From positions 1 to 7,774 of the forward strand of contig NZ_JBMERP010000120.1 in NCBI RefSeq assembly GCF_049310925.1: a stretch of 7,774 nucleotides of DNA, given 5' to 3'. A program made the position numbers and the translations under genes. The stretch is from Virgibacillus_F sp049310925 (GTDB lineage: Bacteria > Bacillota > Bacilli > Bacillales > Amphibacillaceae). Positions 1-6,853 of this stretch are shown here, one piece after another (position 1 is the stretch's first letter; each line of letters opens with the position of its first letter). The notes under the pieces were generated by a model. The model searched no databases and was not told the DNA's origin. It saw only the letters and a program-made list of their open reading frames with translations.

Positions 1-1311
1 CTAGCAGAACTAGCCAAGTATATTGATCCCATGGGCCTTGGGAAAACTTTAATTTTTGCAGCATCTGATGACCATGCAGATATGGTTGTCCGGATGTTTA
101 AAGAGGAACTGGAAGAAATACATGGGTCTATTGATGATAACACTGTGATGAAGATTACTGGCTCTATTAAAAATCCATCCCAGGCGATTAGACTGTTTAA
201 AAATGAACGATTACCAACCGTTGTTGTAACGGTGGACTTGTTAACAACTGGTATTGACGTACCTGCTATAACGAACCTGGTATTTTTAAGAAGGGTACGT
301 TCTCGTATCCTTTATGAGCAAATGCTAGGTCGTGCGACAAGACGCGATGATGAAATTGGAAAGGACCATTTCTCTATTCATGATGCGGTTGGTATCTATG
401 AATCATTAAAGCCATATACGACGATGAAACCTGTGGTGAAAAGTCCCAAAGTGACGGTAGAGCAATTGGTTGGAGAGCTCGAACAACTCGAAGACCATGT
501 ACAACAGCAAAGCCATAAAGAAGAGTTGATTGCAAAAATTCAACGGAAAAAGCAGCGTTGGCAAGAAGAAGACCATGAGAATTTCAAAGTGCTTTCAGGT
601 GGTAAATCAGTAAATGACTTTGTAGATTGGATAAAACAGTCTGATCCAAAGCAAGTCACCGAAAAACTAACGTCGAATAAAAACATTTTACAGTATTTGG
701 ATGAGAATCGAGGAAGACCTGTACTTCAGTATATCTCAACACACGAGGACAAAATACGAGAAGTTAGCCGTGGATATGGTAATGCTGATCAACCGGAAGA
801 TTATTTACAAAGCTTCAAACAGTTTATTGAAGAGAACATGAACTTACTGCCTGCCCTTAAAGTGGTATGTACCCGACCAAAAGAATTAACCCGTGGACAA
901 TTAAGAGAGTTAAGGGTCGCATTAGACCAAAAGGGTTTTACCGAAAAGGGCCTGCAAACTGCGTGGCGGGATGCGAAGAATGAAGATATTGCTGCAGACA
1001 TTATTAGTTTCATTCGGCAACAAGCAATTGGAGATCCGCTTGTCGGTCATGAAGAACGGATAAAAAAAGCAATGAAGAAAATCTATTCAATAAAAGCATG
1101 GCCACCATACCAAAAATCCTGGTTGGAGCGGATTGAAAAACAACTGTTAAAAGAGTCAGTACTAGATCCTGACCCAGAAAAAGCATTTAACGTCGAGCCA
1201 TTTAAAAGTCGCGGAGGCTATAAACAACTAAACAAGATATTTGATGGAGAATTAAATGACATTGTAAGTAAAATCAACTATGCATTATACGATGAGAGGG
1301 AGCAAGCATAA
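1..1311 (+). CDS. hsdR: Type I restriction enzyme subunit R (HsdR), C-terminal part; 5' end outside window
   Basis: HsdR is the motor and nuclease subunit of a type I restriction complex: it translocates DNA with ATP and cuts far from the recognition site. The frame is open from base 1, so the first ATG at 31 is internal and the nuclease and first RecA-like domains lie upstream. The 436 visible residues begin in the second RecA-like domain. GKTLIFAA is helicase motif IV, not a Walker A loop. LLTTGIDVP (window residues 80-88) is motif V and QMLGRATRR (107-115) is motif VI with its arginines. A charged helical region follows, then a C-terminal domain of the EcoEI/EcoKI HsdR type that docks on the methyltransferase core. 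The stop codon is 3 bases before hsdM, so the genes form one operon. No lesion is visible. The family call is firm; the intactness of the missing part cannot be judged. Confidence 0.95.
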   Translation, partial: LAELAKYIDPMGLGKTLIFAASDDHADMVVRMFKEELEEIHGSIDDNTVMKITGSIKNPSQAIRLFKNERLPTVVVTVDLLTTGIDVPAITNLVFLRRVRSRILYEQMLGRATRRDDEIGKDHFSIHDAVGIYESLKPYTTMKPVVKSPKVTVEQLVGELEQLEDHVQQQSHKEELIAKIQRKKQRWQEEDHENFKVLSGGKSVNDFVDWIKQSDPKQVTEKLTSNKNILQYLDENRGRPVLQYISTHEDKIREVSRGYGNADQPEDYLQSFKQFIEENMNLLPALKVVCTRPKELTRGQLRELRVALDQKGFTEKGLQTAWRDAKNEDIAADIISFIRQQAIGDPLVGHEERIKKAMKKIYSIKAWPPYQKSWLERIEKQLLKESVLDPDPEKAFNVEPFKSRGGYKQLNKIFDGELNDIVSKINYALYDEREQA

Positions 1312-1314
1312 AAA

Positions 1315-2799
1315 ATGGGCAACCAACAGATTGTACAGAAGCTTTGGAACTTATGTAACGTATTACGTGATGATGGGATTACCTATCACCAATACGTGAC
1401 TGAATTAACGTATTTACTATTTTTAAAAATGATGAAGGAAACAGATAACGAAAAATCTATTCCAGAAGAATATCGATGGGATTCACTTATCAGCATTCAT
1501 GGTCTTGAACTAAAAACACATTACCAAAGACTCCTTATTGATTTAGGAAACGAAGGTAACGATGTTTTAATGCAAATCTATACGAATGCTAAGACAAATA
1601 TTGATGAGCCTAAAAACCTTGAGAAAATCGTTCGCTCTATTGATGAGTTGGATTGGTACACTGCGAAAGAAGAAGGTTTAGGCGACCTTTACGAGGGTTT
1701 ATTAGAAAAGAATGCAAGCGAAACAAAATCAGGAGCGGGACAATACTTCACCCCGCGTGTTCTTATAGATGAGATAGTAAAACTCGTAAATCCAAAACCA
1801 GGTGAACGTTGTAACGACCCGGCAGCTGGAACATTTGGTTTCATGATAGCTGCTGATCGACACGTACGCCAGCAAACAGATGATTATTTTGACTTAGGTG
1901 AAAAAGAAGCTGAATTCCAAAAGAATAAAGCTTTTACAGGAGTCGAGCTCGTTAAAGATACACACCGTTTAGCTCTAATGAATGCCATGTTGCATGACAT
2001 TCAAGGAGAGATTACTTTAGGAGATACTCTGTCAGAAGTAGGTAAAAGCTTAAAGAACTATGATGTTATCATGACAAATCCTCCATTTGGTACAAAACAA
2101 GGAGGAGAACGTCCAACGCGTGATGACTTAACATTTGCAACCACGAATAAACAGTTAAACTTCCTGCAACATATTTATCGTGCATTAAAGCCGGATGGTA
2201 AAGCACGTGCAGCTGTAATTTTGCCAGATAATGTTCTGTTTGAAGGTGGAACTGGAGCAAAAGTCCGTGAAGATCTAATGGATAAATGTAATTTACATAC
2301 AATCTTACGGTTACCAACCGGTATTTTCTACGCACAAGGTGTCAAGACAAATGTTCTATTTTTCACTCGTGGCAAAGTAGATAAAAACAATACCAAAGAT
2401 GTTTGGGTGTACGATCTACGAACAAACATGTCGAAGTTTGGAAAACGGACCCCGTTAACAGAAAAACATTTTGAGCCCTTTATGGAAGCTTATCAAACTG
2501 AAGATAGATCAAAAGTTGAAGATGAACGTTTTAACGCCTTTACAAGAGAAGATATTTTGAAAAAAGATAATAGCCTAGATATTGGTTTAATTGAAGATGA
2601 CTCTCTGTCTATATATGAAAACCTTCCAGATCCAGTTGATTCTGCTGAAGAAGCAATTACTAAACTTAACCAAGCTATAGGCTTATTGAATGAGGTAGTA
2701 ACAGAGCTTCGTGCTGTTGAAAATGGGAAGAGCCATGAAGTCTCAACAGAAGAAATAAGTAAGGTCGCTGAAACTTTTGAGGTGGGCAATGATGAGTAA
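1315..2799 (+). CDS. hsdM: Type I restriction-modification methyltransferase subunit M (HsdM)
   Basis: HsdM is the catalytic subunit that transfers a methyl group from S-adenosylmethionine to adenine N6 in the site chosen by HsdS; two M plus one S form the methyltransferase. The 494 residues have the usual layout. A helical N-terminal domain (about 1-130, with KLWNLCNVLRDDG and ELTYLLFLKMMKE) closely resembles EcoKI HsdM as I remember it. GAGQYFTPR (140-148) opens the catalytic domain. DPAAGTFGF from D168 is the AdoMet-binding motif I, and NPPF (255-258) is the catalytic motif IV of N6-adenine methylases. A helical tail for HsdS contact follows. Length fits the family. The ATG at 1315 has an AGGGAG sequence about 12 bases upstream inside the hsdR end. 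The 3' end overlaps hsdS by 8 bases, suggesting coupled translation. Nothing suggests inactivation. Confidence 0.97.
   Translation: MGNQQIVQKLWNLCNVLRDDGITYHQYVTELTYLLFLKMMKETDNEKSIPEEYRWDSLISIHGLELKTHYQRLLIDLGNEGNDVLMQIYTNAKTNIDEPKNLEKIVRSIDELDWYTAKEEGLGDLYEGLLEKNASETKSGAGQYFTPRVLIDEIVKLVNPKPGERCNDPAAGTFGFMIAADRHVRQQTDDYFDLGEKEAEFQKNKAFTGVELVKDTHRLALMNAMLHDIQGEITLGDTLSEVGKSLKNYDVIMTNPPFGTKQGGERPTRDDLTFATTNKQLNFLQHIYRALKPDGKARAAVILPDNVLFEGGTGAKVREDLMDKCNLHTILRLPTGIFYAQGVKTNVLFFTRGKVDKNNTKDVWVYDLRTNMSKFGKRTPLTEKHFEPFMEAYQTEDRSKVEDERFNAFTREDILKKDNSLDIGLIEDDSLSIYENLPDPVDSAEEAITKLNQAIGLLNEVVTELRAVENGKSHEVSTEEISKVAETFEVGNDE
2779..2785 (+). promoter_or_regulatory. Ribosome binding site that sets the hsdS start
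   Basis: GAGGTGG lies inside the last codons of hsdM. It is about 6-7 bases from the ATG at 2792 and only 3-4 bases from the adjacent in-frame ATG at 2789. The spacing favours 2792. It rules against the in-frame TTG at 2777, which lies upstream of the site. Confidence 0.7.
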
Positions 2800-4225
2800 G
2801 AAGGTTAAAAAAAAGAAAACAATTGAAGAAATGTTAGAAGAAGCCTTGGTTCCTGAAGAAGAGCAGTCTTATGAAGTGCCAGGGAATTGGATTTGGGTAA
2901 AATTAGGATACGTAGCTCAATTTATTAATGGTGATAGAGGAAAAAATTATCCTTCAAGAAATGACCTAATTACTAATGGAGTTCCTTTTATTAATGCTGG
3001 ACATTTAATTGATGGCAAACTAGATATGGGAAGCATGAATTATATATCAATTGAAAAGTTTAATTCGTTAGGAAGTGGAAAAGTTTCTAATAGTGATGTT
3101 TTGTATTGCTTACGAGGAACTTTAGGAAAGACTGCTGTTGTTAGTGATGTAGAAAAAGGTGCGATTGCTTCTTCATTAGTTATTATAAGAGCAAATAAAA
3201 AAGTTAACTATATCTTTTTATATTATTACTTAGTTAGTTCTCTTGGCAGGAAAATGATAAAAGTTCATGATAATGGATCGGCACAACCTAATTTGTCTGC
3301 TAATAATGTAAAGAAATATACCTTCCCCTTTCCACCATATGAAGAACAAAAACGAATTGCTGAAAAAGTTGAACGCCTTTTAAATAAAATTGATGCAGCA
3401 AAGCAATTGATTGATGAAGCAAAGGAAACTTTTGAACTTCGTCGAGCAGCGATTTTGAATAAGGCTTTTCGGGGTGAATTGGATGATAATGTTAGTAGGA
3501 ATGAGTCTGATAATCAAGATAAAATAGATGGTGTACCGTACTTGTTACCTTCTGGGTGGAAATGGGTAGCGTTAGAACAAATTACGGATTTTGAAAATGG
3601 AGATAGAAGTTCTGCTTACCCGAAGGCCGAAGAACTTGTCAACCAAGGTATTCCATTTTTATCTACGAAAGAATTAAAAGGTAACGTTATTAAGTTTGAT
3701 GAAAATACCAAATATATTACAGAAAAGAAGTTTAATACACTTCGTAGTGGTAAATTAAAAAATGATGATATATTAATGTGTATAAGGGGGAGTGTAGGTA
3801 AGGTAGGTTTATTTAAAGGTTCAAATGAAACTAATACAGGTTTCGTTAATGCTCAACTTGTTATCTTAAGAAGTCAACAGACAATTGTTCCTAAGTATTT
3901 ATTGGCTTACTTATCTTCACAAATATTTAACAATCTTCTAGAGAAAGTAACAACAGGGAGTGCGCAGCCACAGTTATCTGTGAAAGAGCTTAAACAAGTA
4001 TTATGTCCGTTACCTCCAGTAGAAGTTCAAAGGGCTATCATATATAAAACTGATAAGATTATTAGTAAAATAGAAAAAGAATATTTAATACTTAGTAATA
4101 TTAACTTTGCACATTTGAAAAGTAGTGTTCTTTCAAAAGCTTTCCGCGGGGAACTTGGAACAAACAATCCCTCAGATGAAAATTCGATTGAATTATTAAA
4201 AGAAGTACTCCAAAAACAAATGTAA
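2792..4225 (+). CDS. hsdS: Type I restriction-modification specificity subunit S (HsdS), two target-recognition domains
   Basis: HsdS reads the bipartite DNA target and holds two HsdM subunits. The 477-residue protein has the complete two-repeat plan: TRD1 (about 30-182), a helical conserved spacer (about 183-232, ending KAFRGEL), TRD2 (about 248-409) and a second conserved helix (about 410-456, again ending KAFRGEL). The TRDs share landmarks at matching places: NGDR at 47 and 269, LRGTLGK at 107 against IRGSVGK at 331, and GSAQPNLS at 162 against GSAQPQLS at 389. The two halves are therefore of the same TRD subclass. The lysine-rich N-terminus (SKKVKKKK) precedes the first domain. I chose the ATG at 2792 because of the ribosome binding site at 2779-2785; the ATG at 2789 is possible. 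It overlaps hsdM by 8 bases. The recognised sequence cannot be deduced here. Confidence 0.95.
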   Translation: MSKKVKKKKTIEEMLEEALVPEEEQSYEVPGNWIWVKLGYVAQFINGDRGKNYPSRNDLITNGVPFINAGHLIDGKLDMGSMNYISIEKFNSLGSGKVSNSDVLYCLRGTLGKTAVVSDVEKGAIASSLVIIRANKKVNYIFLYYYLVSSLGRKMIKVHDNGSAQPNLSANNVKKYTFPFPPYEEQKRIAEKVERLLNKIDAAKQLIDEAKETFELRRAAILNKAFRGELDDNVSRNESDNQDKIDGVPYLLPSGWKWVALEQITDFENGDRSSAYPKAEELVNQGIPFLSTKELKGNVIKFDENTKYITEKKFNTLRSGKLKNDDILMCIRGSVGKVGLFKGSNETNTGFVNAQLVILRSQQTIVPKYLLAYLSSQIFNNLLEKVTTGSAQPQLSVKELKQVLCPLPPVEVQRAIIYKTDKIISKIEKEYLILSNINFAHLKSSVLSKAFRGELGTNNPSDENSIELLKEVLQKQM

Positions 4226-4236
4226 TTACTATTTTT

Positions 4237-4695
4237 TTGACCATATTCAGACCACAAACATATATAGCAGTAGATTGGCCAGTTTTCCTTAAATATAGTG
4301 CCTGTCACCCGAAACTTCAAGAGTTCTTGAATCCCGGTAATACTATTAGCTTTGGTCAAGATACAGCAACTTTATTCTACCAAAAGGATCCTTACTTTAC
4401 TGGTGATAAGATAAAAATACTAATCCCTAAAATGTCAAAATTCAACGAGTTAATAGCATTATATATTATCACTTGTATGAGGAAAGCTTTTGCAAATTTT
4501 TCTTGGGGTTCTAGTTCTTTCAATGAGAATATAATAAATAAAGTTTCAATTCTTTTACCCACCAAGGATGGTAAGGTGGATTATGAATTAATAGAGAACT
4601 ATATTAAATCTTTGTATAAGCAACAAGTAAATACTTTATTTAAAGAATACAACTTTAAAAATTCAAAGGATAAAAATTTTAAACGGCATAAATAA
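4237..4695 (+). pseudogene. C-terminal remnant of a restriction-modification specificity (TRD) protein, BcgI/type II-like
   Basis: This open frame encodes up to 152 residues and is not related in sequence to the adjacent HsdS. The segment from about 4309 looks like the second half of a target-recognition domain of the kind found in BcgI-like S subunits and some fused type II enzymes. It has NTISFGQDTATLFYQ, then YFTGDKIKIL, then a helix with FSWGSSSFNENI, then ILLPTKDGKVDYELIENYI, a common end of such domains. There is no methylase or nuclease domain. The only start available is a TTG at 4237 with no ribosome binding site, and the frame is open only back to 4192 inside hsdS. The first ~25 residues look unlike a TRD. 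I infer a truncated remnant, perhaps of a gene that once followed hsdS. The alternative is a small, poorly translated free TRD. The family call rests on memory of motif patterns only. Confidence 0.6.
4298..4308 (+). repeat. 11-base repeat GTGCCTGTCAC, copy 1
   Basis: The 11-mer GTGCCTGTCAC occurs here and again at 7662-7672 in the same orientation. This copy sits at the point where the specificity-protein remnant starts to look like a real domain. The second copy sits just past the truncated end of the older istA. Both could be remains of a short dispersed repeat. Confidence 0.45.
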
Positions 4696-4727
4696 AATTA
4701 ATCGATATGTTGTGTACACTATAACCG

Positions 4728-4820
4728 TTATTGTTTTTTTATCATAGTTTGCTGGACTTCGTCAATATACTTATTTACGCACCATTTTGAACAGAACTTT
4801 TTCCCATGAATATCTTTATG
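4728..4820 (-). pseudogene. Possible C-terminal tail of an unidentified minus-strand gene
   Basis: Read on the minus strand, 30 codons run without interruption to a TAA at 4730-4728. They include GKKFCSKWC, a CxxxC pair of the kind seen in metal-binding proteins, followed by a charged helix-like end. In the other direction the frame stops two codons past 4820, exactly at the proposed left end of the older insertion sequence. The simplest reading is that the element cut off a gene here and left its last 30 codons. The stretch is too short for a firm claim and I do not recognise the family. It may be non-coding. Confidence 0.25.
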
Positions 4821-4840
4821 TGATTACGGCCACTGAAATG

Positions 4841-4911
4841 TACCACCTCTGACATATTATTTACCACCGAGTGACACAAAATGTACCAGTAAATGCCATG
4901 TGTTTACCACC
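4841..4911 (+). repeat. Four phased TACCA repeats, probable transposase-binding end repeats
   Basis: TACCACC, TACCACC, TACCAGT and TACCACC begin at 4841, 4862, 4884 and 4905, giving spacings of 21, 22 and 21 bases, about two helical turns. Most copies follow a T-rich or AAATG context. IS21-family ends are known to carry several short repeats bound by IstA, and this array lies just before the older istA, where they are expected. Confidence 0.6.
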
Positions 4912-4928
4912 TAATACCTTTGTATAAT
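4901..4928 (+). promoter_or_regulatory. Possible promoter of the older istA
   Basis: TATAAT at 4923-4928 is a perfect -10 hexamer, about 50 bases before the istA start. The -35 is poor: TGTTTA at 4901-4906 at 16 bases is the best-spaced option. It overlaps the last TACCA repeat, so transposase binding to the end would cover the promoter. A small CACACC/GGTGTG hairpin (4936-4951) lies between this site and the gene. Confidence 0.35.
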
Positions 4929-4977
4929 TAATGGGCACACCTGTGGGTGTGACATTACTATATGGAGGTGTTTTTTT

Positions 4978-5147
4978 ATGATCCATTATCAAAAGATATC
5001 GGAATTAGACGATGAGGGAATCAGTCTTAGAGGCATTGTTGCAAGTACCGGTAACTCTCGTCAAAAAGTAACAGAGATCATCAGCTTGGCTAAAAAGAAA
5101 GGATTAGTGTTTCCGTTAGACGAAGAAATGACGGACCAATTGAAGAC
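4978..5147 (+). pseudogene. istA: IstA N-terminal fragment of the older IS21-family element
   Basis: IstA is the DDE transposase of IS21-type elements; only its N-terminal DNA-binding end survives. The fragment starts at ATG 4978 with a good GGAGGTG site at 4964-4970. It encodes a helix-turn-helix (about residues 5-40, with SLRGIVASTGNSRQKVTEII), then KKKGLVFPLDEEM, which resembles the start of Bacillus IS21-family IstA proteins. The catalytic domain is missing. The open frame continues to a stop at 5167-5169, but the last codons belong to the second element inserted after 5147. With that element and one AGAC copy removed, the frame would run KTWCLSLPDKK to a stop at 7712-7714. That does not look like IstA, so the gene was truncated first and hit second. 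It has little similarity to the downstream IstA N-terminus, so the two elements are different IS21 types. Confidence 0.75.
5144..5147 (+). repeat. Target site duplication AGAC, left copy
   Basis: AGAC directly precedes the left end TGTAAC of the intact element, and an identical AGAC directly follows its right end at 7655-7658. Four bases is a usual duplication length for IS21-family insertions. Confidence 0.75.
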
Positions 5148-5165
5148 TGTAACTGCTAAACTAAA
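5148..5165 (+). repeat. Left terminal inverted repeat of the intact IS21 element
   Basis: TGTAACTGCTAAACTAAA pairs with the reverse complement of 7637-7654 (TGTAACCGTCAAGTTAAA) at 13 of 18 positions. Confidence 0.75.
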
Positions 5166-5188
5166 ATAGTCAATTATTGATCAATAAG

Positions 5189-5204
5189 ATTGAACACTTT
5201 TTGC
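5189..5204 (+). repeat. Inner end repeat, left copy
   Basis: ATTGAACACTTTTTGC is the exact reverse complement of 7622-7637. A further partial copy is at 7602-7612. These are likely IstA binding sites inside the ends. At offset 41 from the left tip it corresponds to the inner right copy at offset 42. The outer left copy expected at offset ~17 is degenerate. Confidence 0.75.
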
Positions 5205-5231
5205 CAATACAGCACTCCTTCCATATATGAT
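5201..5231 (+). promoter_or_regulatory. istA: Possible promoter of istA in the intact element
   Basis: TTGCCA at 5201-5206 matches five of six -35 bases, and TATGAT at 5226-5231 matches five of six -10 bases, with a long 19-base spacer. A transcript from it would start near 5237-5239, after the left arm of the stem-loop at 5218-5263, and so would escape that structure. Confidence 0.35.
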
Positions 5232-5263
5232 AGATAGATAGAATTTATTATCGTATATGGAGG
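5218..5263 (+). promoter_or_regulatory. Stem-loop that buries the istA ribosome binding site
   Basis: Bases 5218-5232 pair with 5249-5263 in a 15-pair stem (13 Watson-Crick, two G-U) with a 16-base loop containing GATAGATAGA. The right arm contains the TGGAGG of the istA ribosome binding site. In an RNA that starts upstream of 5218 this would block translation of istA. A comparable arrangement protects IS10 and IS50 transposase genes from outside transcription. Confidence 0.6.
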
Positions 5264-5264
5264 A
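5258..5264 (+). promoter_or_regulatory. istA: Ribosome binding site deciding the istA start
   Basis: TGGAGGA is 7 bases before the GTG at 5272. The in-frame ATG at 5257 overlaps this sequence and has no site of its own, so GTG 5272 is the better start. It also gives the N-terminus EKWRMYNQ expected for this IstA group. Confidence 0.75.
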
Positions 5265-5271
5265 AAAAAAG

Positions 5272-6824
5272 GTGGAAAAGTGGAGAATGTATAACCAAAT
5301 TTCTCAATTAAGAGAATTAGGTTTTTCAAAAAGCAGGATTGCTAAGAAGTTAGGGATTGCAAGGGGGACTGTAAATAAGTATTTAGATAGAAATCCTGAA
5401 GAAATGTCACTTTGGCTTTCTTCTACGAAGAGTCGAATCCGAAAACTAGATAAGCATAAAAAGGAGATTTTAGGTTGGTTAAGGGAACATCCAGATCTTT
5501 CATCAGCTCAGATTTTTGATTGGTTAGACGAGAAATATGAAGAAATTGAGGTTGGTGAAAGTTCCGTCCGGCGGTATGTTAGAGAGATCCGCAAAGAATA
5601 CAATATTCCTAAAACAACAAAAAAACGTGAATATGAAGCAATTCCTGAATTACCAATGGGGTTTCAAGTACAGGTCGATTTTGGCCAGTGTTGGCAATTA
5701 AACGAACAAGGTCAATCAGTTAAACTCTATGTAGTTGCATTTGTACTTTCACATTCGCGTTATAAATATATGGAATGGCTAGATCACCCTTTTACCACAA
5801 GAGATTTAATAGAAGCACATGAAAATGCATTTCGAGAATTTGGTGGGAAACCAAAGGAGATGGTTTATGACCAGGACAACATCATTATAGTAAGTGAAAA
5901 CAATGGGGATATCATATATACAAAACAATTTGAATCCTATCGCCGACAAGAGAAATTTAAAGTGTATGCTTGTCGAGGATTTGATCCAGAAAGCAAAGGA
6001 AAAATTGAAAATGTGATTGGTTTTATTAAGAAGAATTTCGCAAAGCATCGGCCCTATACTACGTTAGATGATTGGAATAAACAAGGGAGGTTGTGGCTTG
6101 AACGAAGAGGAAATGGAATGGTTCATAATACAACAAAAAAAGACCAGTCGATGTTTTCCAAGAAGAAAAACAACATTTACGACCAGTCAGGGTGCTTATC
6201 TCGGTACCAGCCAAAGATAAGCTAACTAATTCAAATTCTGATTCTAGTATAACAAGGGTTGTTCGTAAGGACAATACCATTTTGTATAAAGCTAATCGGT
6301 ACTCCGTACCATTAGGCACGTATAGTGATTTCGGAAAAGATTTTCAATTAAACATTCAAGAGAACATACTACGTATAATTGACACTGAAACTGGAGAAAT
6401 AATTGGCACACACGAAATTTCAAATCAAAAAGGGTTGCTGATACAAGAACGTGCTCACAAAAGAGATCGTTCAAAAGGAATCCCTGCATATATTGAGAGT
6501 ACGGCTGATAAGTTTGAAAATAAATCATTAGCTCTCCAATATTTAGCTGAAGTGAAAGAGCAATACCCAAGATATATGCGAGATCAACTTCAGCTCTTAA
6601 ATAAAGTATGGGAAAGTTTCCCTAAGTCCTATATTAATCAGACTCTACTGTTGTGTGTAAAGCAAAAGCTTTACAGTGCGTCAGAGTTCCATGATATGGC
6701 AAAGCACTTAATGGTGCAGAAGCCTGTTGAAGCAGCTAAACCACCAAAAAAAATACAAGCTCTACATCAGGAATCATCTTATTTATTAGACATAAAACTT
6801 CCTACAAGTGACCTGTCTATCTAA
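5272..6824 (+). pseudogene. istA: IS21-family transposase IstA, split by a -1 frame change at an A7 run
   Basis: IstA catalyses DNA cleavage and strand transfer for the element together with IstB. From GTG 5272 the protein has a helix-turn-helix (LRELGFSKSRIAKKLGIARGTVNKYL in two adjoining parts, about residues 12-37). An RNase H-like DDE core follows, with D136 in QVDFGQ, D200 in YDQDN and E246 in GKIENVIGF. Near residue 290 the frame runs into unrelated codons and stops at 6223-6225. Shifting back one base at the A7 run (6135-6141) continues KKRPVDVFQEEK and then the expected C-terminal domain (RVVRKDNTILYKANRYSVP) to the stop at 6822-6824. The combined protein is 517 residues, a normal length for long IstA proteins. 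A single lost A in an A8 run is the simplest cause; ribosomal -1 slippage or a sequencing error are alternatives. istB starts 29 bases downstream. Confidence 0.88.
6135..6141 (+). other. istA: A7 frame-break / candidate -1 slippery site in istA
   Basis: The run is read ACA AAA AAA GAC in the upstream frame, so it forms an exact in-phase A_AAA_AAA heptamer. Slipping back one base gives AGA CCA GTC and restores the IstA frame. I see no clear downstream stem-loop or upstream ribosome-binding-like stimulator, which weakens the programmed explanation. Confidence 0.55.
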
Positions 6825-6853
6825 ATGGACATTATGGAGGGAGGTGATTCTTC

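Larger units (their letters stand above)
4821..5147 (+). mobile_element. Left-end remnant of an older IS21-family element
   Basis: The remnant begins at about TGATTACGGCCACTGAAATG, which has the TG start typical of IS21-family ends. Spaced TACCA repeats, a leader and the first part of an istA gene follow. No matching inverted right end is visible in the window, and no istB of this element is present. The sequence after codon ~54 no longer looks like IstA, so the element was already truncated before the second IS21 element landed at 5148. The exact left boundary is inferred from the end sequence and from the minus-strand frame that breaks there. Confidence 0.6.

Noticed and set aside
31..54. 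MGLGKT at the start of the hsdR fragment looks like a Walker A loop of an SNF2-type ATPase, with ATG 31 as the gene start.
   Set aside because: The frame is open to base 1, the loop is followed by LIFAA and then motifs V and VI in a spacing that makes it HsdR motif IV, and the gene clearly begins upstream.
2777..2791. TTG at 2777 as the hsdS start.
   Set aside because: The GAGGTGG ribosome binding site lies downstream of it and points to ATG 2792 (or 2789).
4027..4359. 110-residue minus-strand frame across the hsdS end.
   Set aside because: It overlaps well-supported hsdS coding sequence, shows no family resemblance and has no ribosome binding site evidence. The other antisense frames within hsdR, hsdM and istA were rejected for the same reasons.
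4192..4695. Specificity-type fragment as a recombination donor for hsdS, as in phase-variable type I systems.
   Set aside because: I see no shared repeat or sequence similarity with hsdS that would allow homologous exchange, and no recombinase gene in the window.
4715..4742. ATAAC/GTTAT followed by a T run as a terminator for the hsd operon.
   Set aside because: The two arms are separated by a single base, so no stable hairpin can form.
6192..6824. A separate 210-residue gene starting at GTG 6192.
   Set aside because: It has no convincing ribosome binding site and its content is the C-terminal part of IstA, joined to the upstream frame by a -1 shift at 6135-6141.
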